In this document: piece by piece, positions 1 to 13,481 of the stretch
How the letters are laid out: every line of letters starts with the position of its first letter
Position numbering within the stretch: position 1 is the stretch's first letter
NCBI GenBank assembly: GCA_030386875.1
Contig: CM059575.1
Span: 48,824,859 to 48,888,858, forward strand
Length of the DNA: 64,000 nucleotides
Source: Morinoia aosen
Lineage: Eukaryota > Arthropoda > Malacostraca > Amphipoda > Talitridae
Direction: 5' to 3'
The notes under the pieces: model-generated
What the model was told of the DNA's origin: nothing
The model's input: only the letters and a program-made list of their open reading frames with translations
The model's database searches: none
Translations under genes and position numbers: made by a program

Positions 1-3000
1 AAGAATATTATAGGCCTAGCAGATCTTTCTCAGTATAGCGGTAAATATTATGGGACATAAGTGTGCTCAAACATCGACCTCGTAAGTAATTGTTAACAAT
101 GCCTGCGTAATTTTAGAGAAGAAATTTAACCTAATTCTTCAGAACGAATTTAAGAGCAGAAAGATAAAGCGACCTATGGATACGTTGAAGGGAATACAAA
201 ACCCAAATTCTGCATCATTCACACACTCGTATTTGATAGCATTAGAAAAGCAAAGGCAGAGTTTTTGTTATTCAGATATTTCTAGAGACCCGTGAATCCA
301 GAAAGTATCCAAATATGCGCTCAATTGAATAAACGCAACACTTGTTCTCCAAAGTTAAAGTCCTGACCTCGAATTCACTGTACATATACATATTCGTAGG
401 TTATTTTCGTATTCATTTGAAGTCGTTTACGTATTCTTACAAATTTCGTTTTTCATCGGACGCGAGTAGTTTTACAAAACTGAAAAGTCCCTCACCTCCT
501 CTCGCACAAAACATTGGAACTTGAGCACGCTGGCTTGTTAGCGTCTAAATGCTCCAATTCACCTTTTTGAGGAGCAACCTGCCCAGCTTTCTAGAATGAA
601 AAGGTTTTATTGTTACTTTCTCGTTCGTATTCAGTTTCTGCGAGCAGGACATCATCAACGGTTGGTTATTAAACCAAGACATTTCAATTATTTAAACAAA
701 TAATTATTGAAGAAAAAAGAGTTTGTAACGTACTCGTACATGCTCTAGTATAAGTAAAATTCTCATTTATTATTAATAATTAAGATTCAAAAGAACATAA
801 ACTTGAGAGCAGTATACTATTACAAATGGTAACAGAATGATGTTACTAATGAATCAAATATGAATCATTAAATTACAGTAAATGGTAACGCTTTTCTTAT
901 ACCAATTCTTCCATATAAGTGGTGAGGTACTAGCGAGTTCGTCTCAGCGCATTGGAACAAATTGTCCTGAGCCAAGTTTTAATTTTCGTTGCTGTACACA
1001 CACAATTCAATTCCGAAAGTTGTTTAAATTATGAGGCAGAGGGCTGTAAGTATTCGTTATAATTTTTCTACGTTATCGCTTTACCATTGTCTCATTAAAG
1101 TTCACGTATATTCGTTAGACTATACATTATCACGATGTGTGAAATCAGGACTTTAGGAATCTATTTTGGGAAATACTCATCACTCACCACACGAGAAGGG
1201 CGAAGCACAACTCACTGAGCATCTACTCTGAGAAATAAAATCGCGAAAAATTTAAGTTTAAAAAAAATTCTATTTGTAATCTTACAAACGGAACTTAATT
1301 TTTTTATGGGTAATTCCACGATATTCGACGAGAAGAGTTTTCTTCACACCAGTTAGCCTACGGCGAAAAACTGTCAACTGAGATTTTACATCGAAATTTC
1401 GGAAATATAAAAAATCATTAATTGTACACCTCCACGCAGGCATTATATAATTAAAATTCCATGTTTCGAAGTGTTGAACGCATGACTCATGTGACAAATA
1501 TAATCATGAACAACAAGACGGAAACTTACGAGCAGGGAAATTTTCAGCGCTTAGTATTCAATTGCGGAGCTGAAGTTTTATTTCAATGTCGGGAAACTTT
1601 TTTTCTGAATTTATTCATAACTGAGCCCCAAAGTTTCATTGGTATTTTATATTTTTCAATCAAACCTTCAAATTGCTGACGGATCGTAATTTATCCACGT
1701 TTTTCCTCACGCGGATGTTCACTGTAATTTTACTACGAAATTCCCGTCCAGAATGAATTAAATCAGTCTAGAACGTTATCATGATGTTGCTGTGCAAGGC
1801 TTAGGATCTACCAAAAGCTTACTTTTAATTAATATCCAATTGCAATATCTATCCCTATCTATTCGATGAGTTCATGAATTAAATGAATCGTATTTGCGTG
1901 AAAAGGGTTGTTTTGATCACTGAACTTAAAGACATTGCCGATATCGTTCCTTGAGAAAAACACGAATTAAGGCGCTTTATCGTGCTCAACTTTCCCGGTA
2001 GTACCGTAAGTAGCCTACTACACAGGTACGAGTGTTGTTGTTTCACCACCAAACTGAATTTTGTCAAGATATTCAGTTTTACTTCTATGTAAATCACGCC
2101 TAATATTTCTTGCTTTGCTTTGAGAAATAGACCTTATTTCAGAACATACGTAACAATTGAGATAATTATGCATATATTTGAAGACAATGAAGTTTGTGAG
2201 AACTCAACGCCAGCTGTATTCAAATTCTTTGTATTTCATTATATTTCAGTTTAGGTCACTGTGCTACCAATTGAGCAACTGAGCTCAAGGGAAAAATAAT
2301 CAAAATTTTACATTGATCACAAAACAGTATTTATAATTGTATAGTTTGATTAACGCGAGCGCCGCATTCAAGTAGCGCGCAGTGCTGCGCTGCCCTAAAA
2401 TATGCACTGGACCGCATTGGCAGCTGCTAGCTCAAATGTCCTGCGTGATGTGGCACAGTTTTGAGCAGCCCCACTCCAGCCTCTGCTGATATTTTATATG
2501 CCGCTGCAAGCAGCCCTCTAAGCAAACTTAATGCACCGAACTGCGCTGCATGAGTCTTCCCGCGGTATTCCGCGACGGTCCCCACCACAATTTTCAACTG
2601 GAAAGAATTGAAAGTCTAAATTCTGGTCTCATGCAACTTTGAGCTCTTTTGCCATGACGGAAATTGAAAACGGGGCGGGGGAGTTCAAAAATACTTTAAA
2701 AAAATTCTATCCCGATGCATCTTTGAAGACGGAATTGCGAGAAGATAGGAAAAAGAAGGAGATATTTTGTTATAAAGACGACTGTAACAAATACGCAAAT
2801 CTGCAAAATCAGGAGGAGGGTCTACTTGATCCTTAGTATGTATGCAAATCAAAACAATGACGAATTGGTTACGCAGCAGGTAACACTAACAGATAGATAC
2901 GTAGGGCTAGGTGATCCCAAGAACTGCAAGCAAGAGTTGATAGCCTCAATCGGTCTGTTATTAAAATTATTTTTTCACGTAAGCAGGAACAAAATACTGT

Positions 3001-6000
3001 TTTTTCGTGTTTCTGTGGTAATATACCAAAAATATATTTTCGATACTTTCTTGGTATAAAAATATACCAATAAAAAATATCATATAAGAAGTGCACGATT
3101 ATTTATTATTAGTAGCTGTACGATTGGCAAAATCTAATGACAAGTTTTCATTCCAGTTATTTTGTTCAGATAAGGCAACGTATTAAATACAATGTTTGAA
3201 ACTAGGCCAATTACATCTTCCGTTGATTGTGCGCAATAAGTACTGTATATAAACAGCAAAGTTCGCTGTGCGGGAAAAACCTAGCTATTGCAACGTGTAC
3301 GGACATAATTGCAGAAAGTAAATAATAAAATTTTTTCAGTGTTATCTACTGAAATAAGTAGAGTAAAATGCTTCTACTTAAACAGCGTTAACTTTCACTC
3401 ATTTGAACTTAATGGCTCGCTACACTCTAGTTTTTTAAAATTATGATGCGCCTCCCTCCGTAATAATCGTGATGACGAGTCTATGGATAATGAAATTAAA
3501 ACTGTTCTCTTCAAAGCGACGCAATTTCTAGAGGTTTGTAAATGAGTTTTTGTTATTTCTGTATGAAATACAATTTTCTTACAGACTTACAACCTTATTT
3601 GCATATTAGCGAGTTCGAGCTCTTGGATTTATCACCTACCAATAAGGAATTATTAATCATATCTTTCGTACTTTTTGAAATTACTCATGAATATCCTTTT
3701 GTCTCAATCCGGAATAAATCATTGTAGTTTTACGTTTTCATCTGTTTCACACGAAACCCAGAATTGAACATTTTTGATGGGAAGAAAATAGTTCGAGTTC
3801 TAAGTAAAACTTAACTTAACGGAGAAGGATTTCCTACCGGATACATGCACGTTAGGCGCTATCATTTTCCTTTGTCCTACTTCAACAAAGTGCTGATGTT
3901 CACAGCGAGTGAATGCAACGCTAAAATGTTGGTTTGAATAGAGTAAATATTCAGCACGAATTTGAAAATTTATCATGAAGTTCAGAAAGGCGATGGTCGT
4001 ACAAAGTAAAGGAAAGAGTAAGGGCGACAATGGCAATGAAAAGTGCGCTTCGAGCAACTTTGAGCTCCCTATCCAACTTTAAAAAATCTCCTTGCGTGTC
4101 TTGTATTTCTTGCGCTCGGCGTCGCTCGAAGTGCAGTCCAAGAACTTCTGGCGACGGCAATTTACAGCCCGGCGAGCGTCGCAAAGTTTCAGCGGAATTT
4201 TAAAGGAACAATCAAGGCTTTACAGCAATAAATGTTCAGCAAACAAGCGTTTGTGTCTACAATAGAAGTTACCTACGTTGAATTGTTAGAGAAAATAAAC
4301 TCTTTATAACATACGCGTATGAACGAACAACTAATGAACAACGAAAAAATCACAAGGACGAAATGAAGCAGTTTGATGACGAAAATTATTCTGCAGTGCA
4401 TTTCACCCCCTGTTTACTATTTAGTCTCAGTCAAAAATTTTATTTTCATTTGTAGGCCTCCATCTTGTCGAGAACATTGCCGAAACAGATACGGAATTAT
4501 GGTATTTTAATTATCGTATGAATGAATATGGCGGTAGAAACAATAATATAAGCACCAGAAAATACCAAAAATGAGCCAATACTTTCGTTATGAATTTTAG
4601 TATAAGCTGTGAGATTTTCTGAAATTACAATATTCCTAAAATACTCATGCTTTACATGCATGGATTCGCGATCACCTTCCACTACAGAATGCACGCACCA
4701 GCATATTCCATCGCTCACTCAATATATGTAAATACCCGAGGGTCCTAAATTATGAACTAAGCATTCCTTGCTTAAACTGGTTTCAGCATCTGGAAAAGTT
4801 TTGCACCAGTGATTTTAGGCTCCTAATTTTTTTAATTCTTTCACAATGATCTTAATATTAGTGCTACGGGTGCGCGTGTGCAAGCTCAGCAGTTTTGAAA
4901 GCAGGAATTGAATTTCTCGAGCAGACGTGGCCTTTTCAAATCATCGTGATCACAGCTGTATTTTCGTCTTGAACTTTCACGGTCGAAATATAGAAGATAT
5001 TTTCATCATGAGGTTAGCAAATATAATGTGAATCTCAAAATAAAAAATGTGTTGAAAAACTGCTTCCATCAAGGTAAACCTGATGTAAGAAATTCGAGAA
5101 AAGTCAGGTTTGAAAGTAGCCTTCTTTCCTCTGAGAGTCTTTCCGAGCATGAAACTCAAGGTGCATGTTTTTCAGCGCAGCACTTTTGTGCTTTGAGGTT
5201 AAAGCTTCTTCGCTCATCGTGAACCAATTTGTCCCGACTACTTATAATAAATCCGTCCGCATATAAGACAATGATTTATTCAATACTTGTGAAAGCTAAA
5301 GCTGTGTTTCTTCGTTTTCCTTTCATTTTCGCACTTTCATCTCATTTCTTCCGTAGGATTTCCTGACATTTTTCTTCACACGCAATTCTCAATCCTGCGG
5401 CTGATAAACTACGATAAATTTTGTCGGTAATGTCAGTCCTAGAAACATAACAAAGTTTAATCTTTAGAGTTATAACGCGTCTTACGCGAAATATTATTTG
5501 TACAGTAACGTTGTGACGCATTTTACTCCGATAGTTTCATTCAGAATAACTATATATATATACGTTTCAAAACTCTGCAAAATTCAAATTCTGAATTTCA
5601 TTATTTATTCTCCGAGATTAGGACTCAAAAAACTGCACAAAAGTTAGAAATCAAATCGTTTTCAATGGCAGCAAACTTTGGAAGCTCAAAAATTTATTGC
5701 ATGGGAGAAAAAATGAGTGCCTGACAGAATACTTTAAAAAATAGGGCTGACTGAATTCACCTCATAAAAATGTGTGATCCAGCACTGATACTGCTTTAGT
5801 TTGCAATTCACACTGAAAGAATTGTGACATTTCATACAATCTTCGTGATTTGCATCATATCTTAACATTAGGTAATAAAGCTAGTCAAGGGAATCTTTCC
5901 ACGAAAACAGTTGATAGTATTACCACTTCCTACATACTTTGACTCCATGTAAACGGACAATAAAAGTATAATAGTAGAAGTGATCGAATTGTATGAACAT

Positions 6001-9000
6001 TTCTCGTGAACGAAAAAATAGCATATATGCAAATTGTCATTGACCATTTTGAAGTTTTTCAAAATAATCGATTAACTGACGAATTAAGTTTCGTGAAACT
6101 AAGCGTCTCGAGTTTCAGTTTGAATTTTACTCTCATTTAATTCAATTTGTTATCCCATACAAACATCTTATCACCAACATTCATTGCAGTTGTGCGTCCC
6201 TTGAGTCGTGAGAAGAATTCTTAATCTCTACCACAATTTTTATGTCACTAGAACGCGAAGCAACTAAGCGAAACGCAGTCTTAAAACTCTTCCTGTATAA
6301 TAACAAGCAGACAACTAGCCTTTGAAAGTTCTAAGCGCTTCTGATCCTCTCTAAGATATTTGAAGATGAGCGTTTCGCGCAGCTGGACGAACTGCGTTCC
6401 GGCTTCTGGTTGGCTCACTTCAAGATTTCAGCTCCAAATTGAGGAGAAATATTTGCTGGCAAAGAACATAGAAGAGATGTATTAGTGTTCTTCACGAAAT
6501 TCCTTGTCAAAAATTTGGAGAGCAGCTAGAAGTTTTATTTTGTACACTATCCCGATGAAGAAAAATTTCCCCACTACTTCAATCAACGTAAGCTCGAAAA
6601 ACTAAATTTTCACCCAGATATTTGCTAAAAGTATTAGCTCAATATTTTTAATATACCAGTATTTCAGTTAATGGAAAGGTTCGTCAGATGAATTCGTTGA
6701 TGTAGCATTCAATCAGTTCAATTCATTGCCAGGGATGTATAGTATTCGACCAATTGTCCAAAATTTATAAGTGTATTTGATTACTGTAGTGGCTGATACT
6801 GTGCTCTTCACGTGTGCGCGTGCTACCTTTTTTCTACATTTCTTTTCTCCCTAGCCGAAGTTAAAATTTTCAATCTTGCCTCAGTATTTCCCATCAGATG
6901 TGAAGAAATTTGTTTCATAAACGACAGCAGTCTGTTACTTCTGGTGGCAGTAGGAGAAGACCCACCTCTTTGATCCACCGATCTTATTCCCCTTTTTTCA
7001 AGTGTAGTATTGCAGTTCTTCCCTATAGTGAAGTGCGAAGGCATAGTTTACTAAACTAATTAAGAGTTCTTTAGTTCTTAAGACAATTTTCTCAAATGTT
7101 CTGCAACAGTCAACCGAGAAACTGAGTTTCCTAAATTTTTTATTTAAAAGTTTCTCTAAGAATATTTCAATTATTGTTGATTAGGTTCGTCACATCCTGG
7201 ATTTGGTTAGATCATTGGTCATGAACACGTATTTAACAGTGTATTCGATTGATAAAATTTTTAGTGGGTGAATATACCTCAATTAATCAAGCTCATACAC
7301 GCATCACGTTTTTCCAGTATATTTGTCTAAAGAGTATCAAATCATGTTGATGAAATAATGATAAATATTCTAGTTCATAAGATTTTTTCTAAGTTTCAAG
7401 TTGTTTCGAGTTGTTTCTTTTTAAAATTATTGAACTAGTAATTACTCCGTTATTTTAACTTGCTGAGTCAGAATTTTACCTAGCTCCGGATTTGGCATTC
7501 CTCTTCGTTCAACTTTTCATTTTCATGATAAAGAATCGCTAACAATTCTCACCACCACATCCCTGAGGTGTGCATTCATTTGTGATGCTTGGAATCAGCG
7601 AAACCACAGACCGTTCGTCTCATCGAAATGGATTTTTTTTTTAAATAAATAATTCATGTTTGACTAAAAGGTCGAGTTTATATCATACTACGAAGTATAA
7701 TATTCTTCACGTAGTTTTTAATTTAAACAAATTGAAAACAATAGCTAAGAAACTTTTTTGTTTGGCTTGTTATTTTAGCAAAGCAAAATTCAAAAATAAA
7801 CAATTTGATGAAGCAAAAAGTAATACATCCACTTAGATCTGGCAAAATAACTTACGTCAGACATAAATCATCAGTTTGGATCCAAGTAGCATACAAATCT
7901 TATAAAGGGCGTTAAAAACAGAAGCCTGCGTCAGTCGATGCCAGCTCTCCCAGTCTTGCAAATTTATTGCCGGCAACAAATCTTATCCCAGCAAGTCCAA
8001 CATTTATAGGAACATGGGCTTGTTGTTCCTCCTTGTTTTTCTCTCAGTGAATCTAGTATTACATCGCTCTCTCAGACACCGGAACGAGTGAACTCAACTC
8101 TACTCATAGATGTATAGCTAACATGTCCCAGTATCAATTCTATCAGAATTTGACCTTCTCGAACTCCGATTGCCAAGTTGTTTTTACTCGCTCACCCTCG
8201 AGTAGTACTCAGGCGAGTAAATGTATTACTTAACATAACCTTTCCCATTCCGTACCGGCGGGAAAAGTATTTTTTCGTTTATCAGTTATTCAGATGTGGG
8301 TGCGTTTTGCTCCTCTTTGTGCTATGAAAGTTGAAGCTATTGGTCGATACAGCCTGGTAGTCATATAATTATAACTGCATTTAAGACTTATTCGATTTTT
8401 TCAAACATTTTTCATTTACTCCGAAAGCTAGCACAGTACTTGTGCAGCCGCAATAGAACAGGTGAAGTTAAAATTTCGCTTGAGCAAAAAAATATCATAA
8501 TTTTTCAGTGCTACTTTGTAGCTTTTTAAAAAAATTCTGGAGTCTGTAGTGAGTGATCAAAATGCAGTATTTATTTACACATGGTTTGTTGTTTTTGTTT
8601 ACTAGGTAATTTGGTCTGCAAGTCCCAATTCCTACCATATAGACCCCATACCTGAACGTAATAAAAAGAATATTTACATAATGGCTGCAAGTGTTTGTAC
8701 TAGTATGTAAATTAATTAATTAATTTACATACTAGTACAAATTTAATTAATTAATACTAGTAAACATTAATTATGACTCCAGCTCCGAACATTAGGACGG
8801 TGTATTCATCAACTGCCACCCATTTTCATAAGTGAATACAAGTTGTAAAATGAAATGTTAAAATGAGGGGTTCTTCGTTTTTAAAGTCCCTCAAATATCA
8901 GAATAACCCTAAATGAGCTTTACTTGATAGGAATAAAACGCAAATAAAAAACTTACAATGTGCAGTCGACTTCAATAGAAATTTGTAGCATTCAGTTAAG

Positions 9001-9111
9001 TATCCATTTCTAGTGATGAGAAACACAGCATTCGAATGAACAAGCAAAAGACATTGCTTAATGTTTGATTTTTCAAATGAACAAGCAAAACATACTATAC
9101 AGAAAACTGTC
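1..9111. other. AT-rich non-coding stretch, no recognisable gene
   Basis: No open frame here is longer than about 85 codons and none shows a domain I recognise. The longest candidates (minus 3951-4184 and 3800-4057; plus 2639-2836; minus 6823-7044) have no visible splice-site context or homology signal. The frame at minus 3951-4184 contains one short hydrophobic run near its C-terminus, which is weak evidence for a membrane segment. A GC-richer patch lies at about 2340-2600. I see no RNA gene or transposon here that I can support. Confidence 0.5.
8694..8741. repeat. 48-bp perfect palindrome
   Basis: The sequence starting TTTGTACTAGTATGTAAATT reads identically on both strands for 48 bases, centred on four AATT units. 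There is no spacer, so it could extrude as a cruciform. An imperfect third copy of the TTAATTAATTAATACTAG part follows directly. It has no coding content. It may be a short foldback or a replication-generated palindrome. Confidence 0.85.
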
Positions 9112-10130
9112 AAGGGGGTCATACGGATTTTTCAACTTTTTTCGTCCGATTCGTTTAAAATTTGGCCAGTTGAGAGTATTCGTTTGTTTGGCCAGTATTT
9201 GTTGAAAGTAAACTTTCTTTACTCGTGTAAATTTTTCGATTTAGACCTTATTTTTTTTTAAATACGAGAAATTAGTTTATAGGTACATTTTTATGAATAT
9301 TTCAAAGGAATAGAAGTCATTGAGTTTTCATGCTAGAACAAAACCAAAAACAGTTTTAGAATTCTTGGAGCATTTCTAACAAAAGTACAGTAGAAAATTA
9401 TGACATATGAAACTTTTCACTTTTTTATATGCGATATTTGATCACTAACTCAAATGTACACTAATTTTGGGTTTTGAGCTGGATAAAAAAACTCATTTGT
9501 ACAAATGGGAAGTTTGCTACCGTTCTTTTGTTAGAAATGTTTCAAGAATTCCAAAACTGTCTTTGTTTTTTCCTAGCATCAAAACTCGTCGACTTCTATT
9601 CTTTTGAATGTTGAAAGTTAAAGGTTTTGGGTGTAAGCAATAAACAAAATTTTTTGTTGAAGTGTAATGTAATGGACAATTTATGTAATTTAATGCTTTT
9701 CATTTTTATTTCGGTAATCTAAATGCATATCTTCATATTCACACTGTAAATTGTAATTTCCAAAAATATAAATAAAAATAAAACATTTTATTTTGTATAA
9801 AAATTATGAAATTTCATATTTGTAGTCTGATTCTTATGAAATTTGACTATTACATGTAACTTTTGAAAGTAAACACAATTTCGTCTATTCAGTTTTTCGA
9901 TTCAGGCCTTATTTTTTTAAAATTGGACATATAGGTTTTTTAGTTCATTTTTATTGATATTTCAAATGGATAGAACTCATTGAGTTTTTATGCTAGAACA
10001 AAACCAAAGACAGTTTTAGAATTCTTGAAGCATGGTAAACAAAGTTAGGGTCTTAAATTTTCTATTTTATGTTTTGTTTTCTTTTTATATGGGGTTAAAA
10101 TGGGTTCGAAAATTCAGGACTTTTGGTCCC
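9112..10130 (+). repeat. Copy 1 of a ~1.1-kb hairpin-bearing interspersed repeat
   Basis: It starts with AAGGGGGTCAT and runs to the motif around TTCAGGACTTTTGGTCC. The same order of blocks appears in the copies at 49058-50201 and 50204-51356: a TCCGATTCGT block, an ATGCTAGAACAAAACCAAA block, its inverted partner, then a second ATGCTAGAACAAAACC block. Internal inverted arms lie at about 9295-9387 and 9518-9615. It has no open frame of note. The right end is degraded compared with the other copies. It behaves like a non-autonomous DNA transposon; the superfamily is not identified. Confidence 0.65.
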
Positions 10131-10899
10131 TTTGTGAATTTTAGCTCTTGTCCAAGTGAATTTTAGCTCTTGCTTGACAAAAAACGCCAAAGGAGACGGC
10201 CTGTATTCACTCTTTCGAAATACATGCTTTATGTACTCGGACCGAGAGTTGTCGAGAAATTTGGAAGGTAGTAACGCCTGTTTCAGAGATATGCTCTCAG
10301 TTGTTCACACCACCAGTTTTAATACTATCTGTTCATATTCAGGTAAAACTCTAATCGACGACGGATTTTTTAATTTGCCCAGGTTTCAAAACTGCCGGAC
10401 ATAAAAAGAACTTTATTGTATCTAGGCTACAACTTGAAGATTATATTCTAAGGACTGAGTAGGATCTACACAAAAAAAAACGCAGTATACCAATAGAAAT
10501 GTCCATGATTAGTATAACATCATCATAGAGGAAGGAATTTAGTTATTACTTGTTTTATTGAACGAGGAATCAATTCTTCTGTTTATTGTGAAAGAAGATC
10601 TTAAGGTGTACGATGCTCCTACGGATTTACGAGCATCGTATACCTTGAATCGAAACGTAAGAGGATGATATTTGTTTATACGAACTGTTAAAAATATCGA
10701 CTCAATGAAGACTAAACGACCGAGTTGTACGAAAGTTATATTAAAACCCTCTGATAGCCTTATTCGTTTGTATGCTTGAACGTTCGTCACTGTTAACGTT
10801 CTCCTATCAGTAATGAAGAAGGCAAGATTCAGCATTCTTCTTTCATTACGACATTTTGATGTACATGTAATATTGTACTATTACATAGATTTGAGGCGA

Positions 10900-12720
10900 C
10901 ATCAAAGCCTTTAAAAGTGCATTGATACTGTTTGGAAGTGGAGAAGGAAAAGCCTGCGTGTTCTCACCAGGATGTTAGACGGTCGATAGCAAAGTAAAGT
11001 TGCTTGTGAAGTATAAGTTGTACAGATCCAAAAATGTGCATGGTAAAATAGCGTGCAAACAATTTTTGAACCGGCACTTGAATGGTTTGGTTTTGTCATT
11101 TATAGCAACTCAGGAAGATGTAAAACTGAAAACGCTGCCCATTTTTACCTCCTCTAAATGGCGTCATTGCGAATAAAATTTTCTACGGACAATAAAAGGA
11201 TGTCTTGTTTATTATACTGAAATAGTTTAGAAAAGAGCCCATGCTCCCATGCTGTATCATAAGCTCATGTGAAATCACAGAACGCAGCACCTAGGTGTTG
11301 ATTCGTAGCCACTATTGAGCGAATACCTGCCTCAAGAGCCACTGCATGATGGTCAGAGGTGTTCTGTACAGTCGAAAGCCTGACTGAATGTCAGTAGTGC
11401 ACTAGCTCTTTTCTAAATAGTGTGTAAAGCGATGATTCATTATATTTTCTAAAGGCTTACAAAGGCAACTAGTGAGCGACATATGGGGTGATAGCTGGAT
11501 GCCTCTTTAAAGGTCTCAATTTAGTATGTGGCATGGTATAATGATGGCCGTGTGTCATTCCATTGGAAACGCACGTTCAATTTATATTTTATTGTATAGC
11601 AGTGGGACAGTATTTGAAAAAAGTGATGCGCTAATTTGTTGTGTTATTTTCGCTTGAACACGAAGCAATGCTTAATTTAAAAACTGATAAAGGGCTATTA
11701 TATTCATAGTTAATCCAAATTCATTAAGACAAGTGGCTTCATTCCTTCGTGTATAAACTGGAAAAACAGTATCAGTGTAAGGACTTCAACTCACAGTTGC
11801 AATGTGATCAGCAAAAACATTGACAACACATGAAACAGAACGTAGAAGAGCTACCTGGTAGATTGGATCATACAATTGCGGTGTCAGAGCACTCCCAAAC
11901 TTTTCTGCGAGCTTCTGGTGCGTTTGTTTCCTATTCATTGGCCAAGCTGGGTCGTGAAGTAAAAAAAATAAGGAAGGTTTCTCAAGAGCTCTTTCGACAC
12001 CCTGCAAAGACCCTCTGACATTTCTCTCGGGCTTTTTCACAGTGAATAACATTGTATACACAATGGTTGAGTCTCAGTGCTGTTTCTGCTCGAAGACGCT
12101 CTTTGGTAGTGTCGACGAAGTCATTGTTGCGTCCCCATAAAACAGGTGGACGAGGTACAAATGAGCTTTGCGGGAAACTGAATCATTTTCTGGATGCTAG
12201 AGGATCCCGGTTACTTGTGAGCAAATTCATAAGTGGTGCTAGCAGGGTTGGTCAGGAGCTAGAATCTATCCTAAACTTAGGAATGTTCAAAAAATCAAAG
12301 CTAATTTTTTTTTGTTTTCAGGTTATACCCCACGTATTGTGGTAGGAGGTTGTCTACGCGTTGTATGCTTCAAGATAGATAGGGAAATGATCACTGTTAT
12401 GCGAGTAACTGTCAGCCTCAAAATTGAAATCGAAGAAGCAATCAGCCTAACATAAAGAGAAATAAATAATACAATACGGACCAGCTCGTTAGAGGTAATG
12501 TGTTTGTGGATTATTTATGAACAGGCAAATATTCACGTTGATAGAACAGAATTTCAATCAGTCGTTCTCTGACATTCAGTGTCAGCATTCTATTTAGTAC
12601 TATGAGCATCTGTCTCCTAAATTGAAAAATGGCCCTGGGGTAACTGGTTTACGAGGGTATTCAAATCTTGTTTGCTGACATCGCTGTAAGATAACTAAAG
12701 TGATCAAATTGTACAAGTTT
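10900..12720 (-). pseudogene. Decayed Jockey/I-like LINE, endonuclease plus reverse transcriptase remnants
   Basis: Reading the minus strand gives, in order, pieces of an APE-type endonuclease (a SDHFPIYL motif near 12376-12392, which in this family carries the catalytic Asp-His pair), an endonuclease-RT linker (VPRPPVLW near 12135-12160, then a basic helix and a segment ending FADHIATVS near 11790), and fingers/palm pieces of the RT (QSGFR near 11372-11386; AAFCDFT, then a stop, then AYDTAWEHGLF near 11228-11290). A later piece around 10915-11010 resembles the RT stretch that ends in the conserved K-T-V-x-M-H-F region. Several frameshifts and stops separate the pieces and the YADD box is not recognisable. 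The clade (Jockey rather than R1 or I) is an inference from motif style. It is not functional. Confidence 0.6.
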
Positions 12721-13349
12721 TCAGCATGAATACTCTAACTGCTGTTGTTGTTTGGAGTGCTGTCTTTAAAGCAATGGCTTAAAATTGGAGCAAGCCATGA
12801 TCAATGACAGCAGATCCATATTGCATTGACGAGTGAACACTGAGATGAGGCGATATTAAGCGTGTTTCGTAGAAGAGTTTCCTGCAAACAAACGCATGCA
12901 TGATGGCAACAAAAGATTTTCAGTTCAATGAATTTAGTTTTGACACAATCTAAGCTCCACCGTATGATAGTATCGAGGTTCATTTATTTGCTACATTCTT
13001 TGCGGTTCACAGCCCGGTGACTGATAGAATTTCACAATGTGAGGAAACTTAATACTTCAGAGACAAGTTTGAAACTGTCAGTGACTGGGAACTAAAGCTC
13101 TCAAACTTCCTCACGGCTGATGCCTACGCCTATCTTAAGCAAAAATGTAAATTCCATCGGGATTCTTTTGTTATGTTACTGAACATTTCATAATTTTTTC
13201 AATTTTTTTCAAAGCAATTTCGTATCCGTTTCCTACGCAGAACTGCTTTCACATATTGTATTTTTTATCTACATATATAATTCTAGCGAGTATATCTGAT
13301 CGGGTCAGTTGATTGTTTTAATCGCCACTTTATTAGAAATTTAAAAACG
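12721..13349. other. Non-coding spacer
   Basis: AT-rich sequence between the LINE remnant and the PLE 3' end. I see no open frame or repeat that I can support. It could include the degraded 5' part of the LINE, but no motif shows this. Confidence 0.4.
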
Positions 13350-13481
13350 AGGAAAATTCAAAAGAACTTCATCATATTTGATTGGAAAACGTTTCAGAAT
13401 CCAGCTCCATCATCAGTTTAAAAATACAAATCATCATGTCTGCATTAAAGGAAAAAACAAAATGTTGTAGACAACCATTAA

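Noticed and set aside
3951..4184. Candidate exon with a hydrophobic segment (minus strand)
   Set aside because: It is 77 codons, overlaps another minus-strand frame, and has no recognised domain or convincing splice sites. Not reported as a gene.
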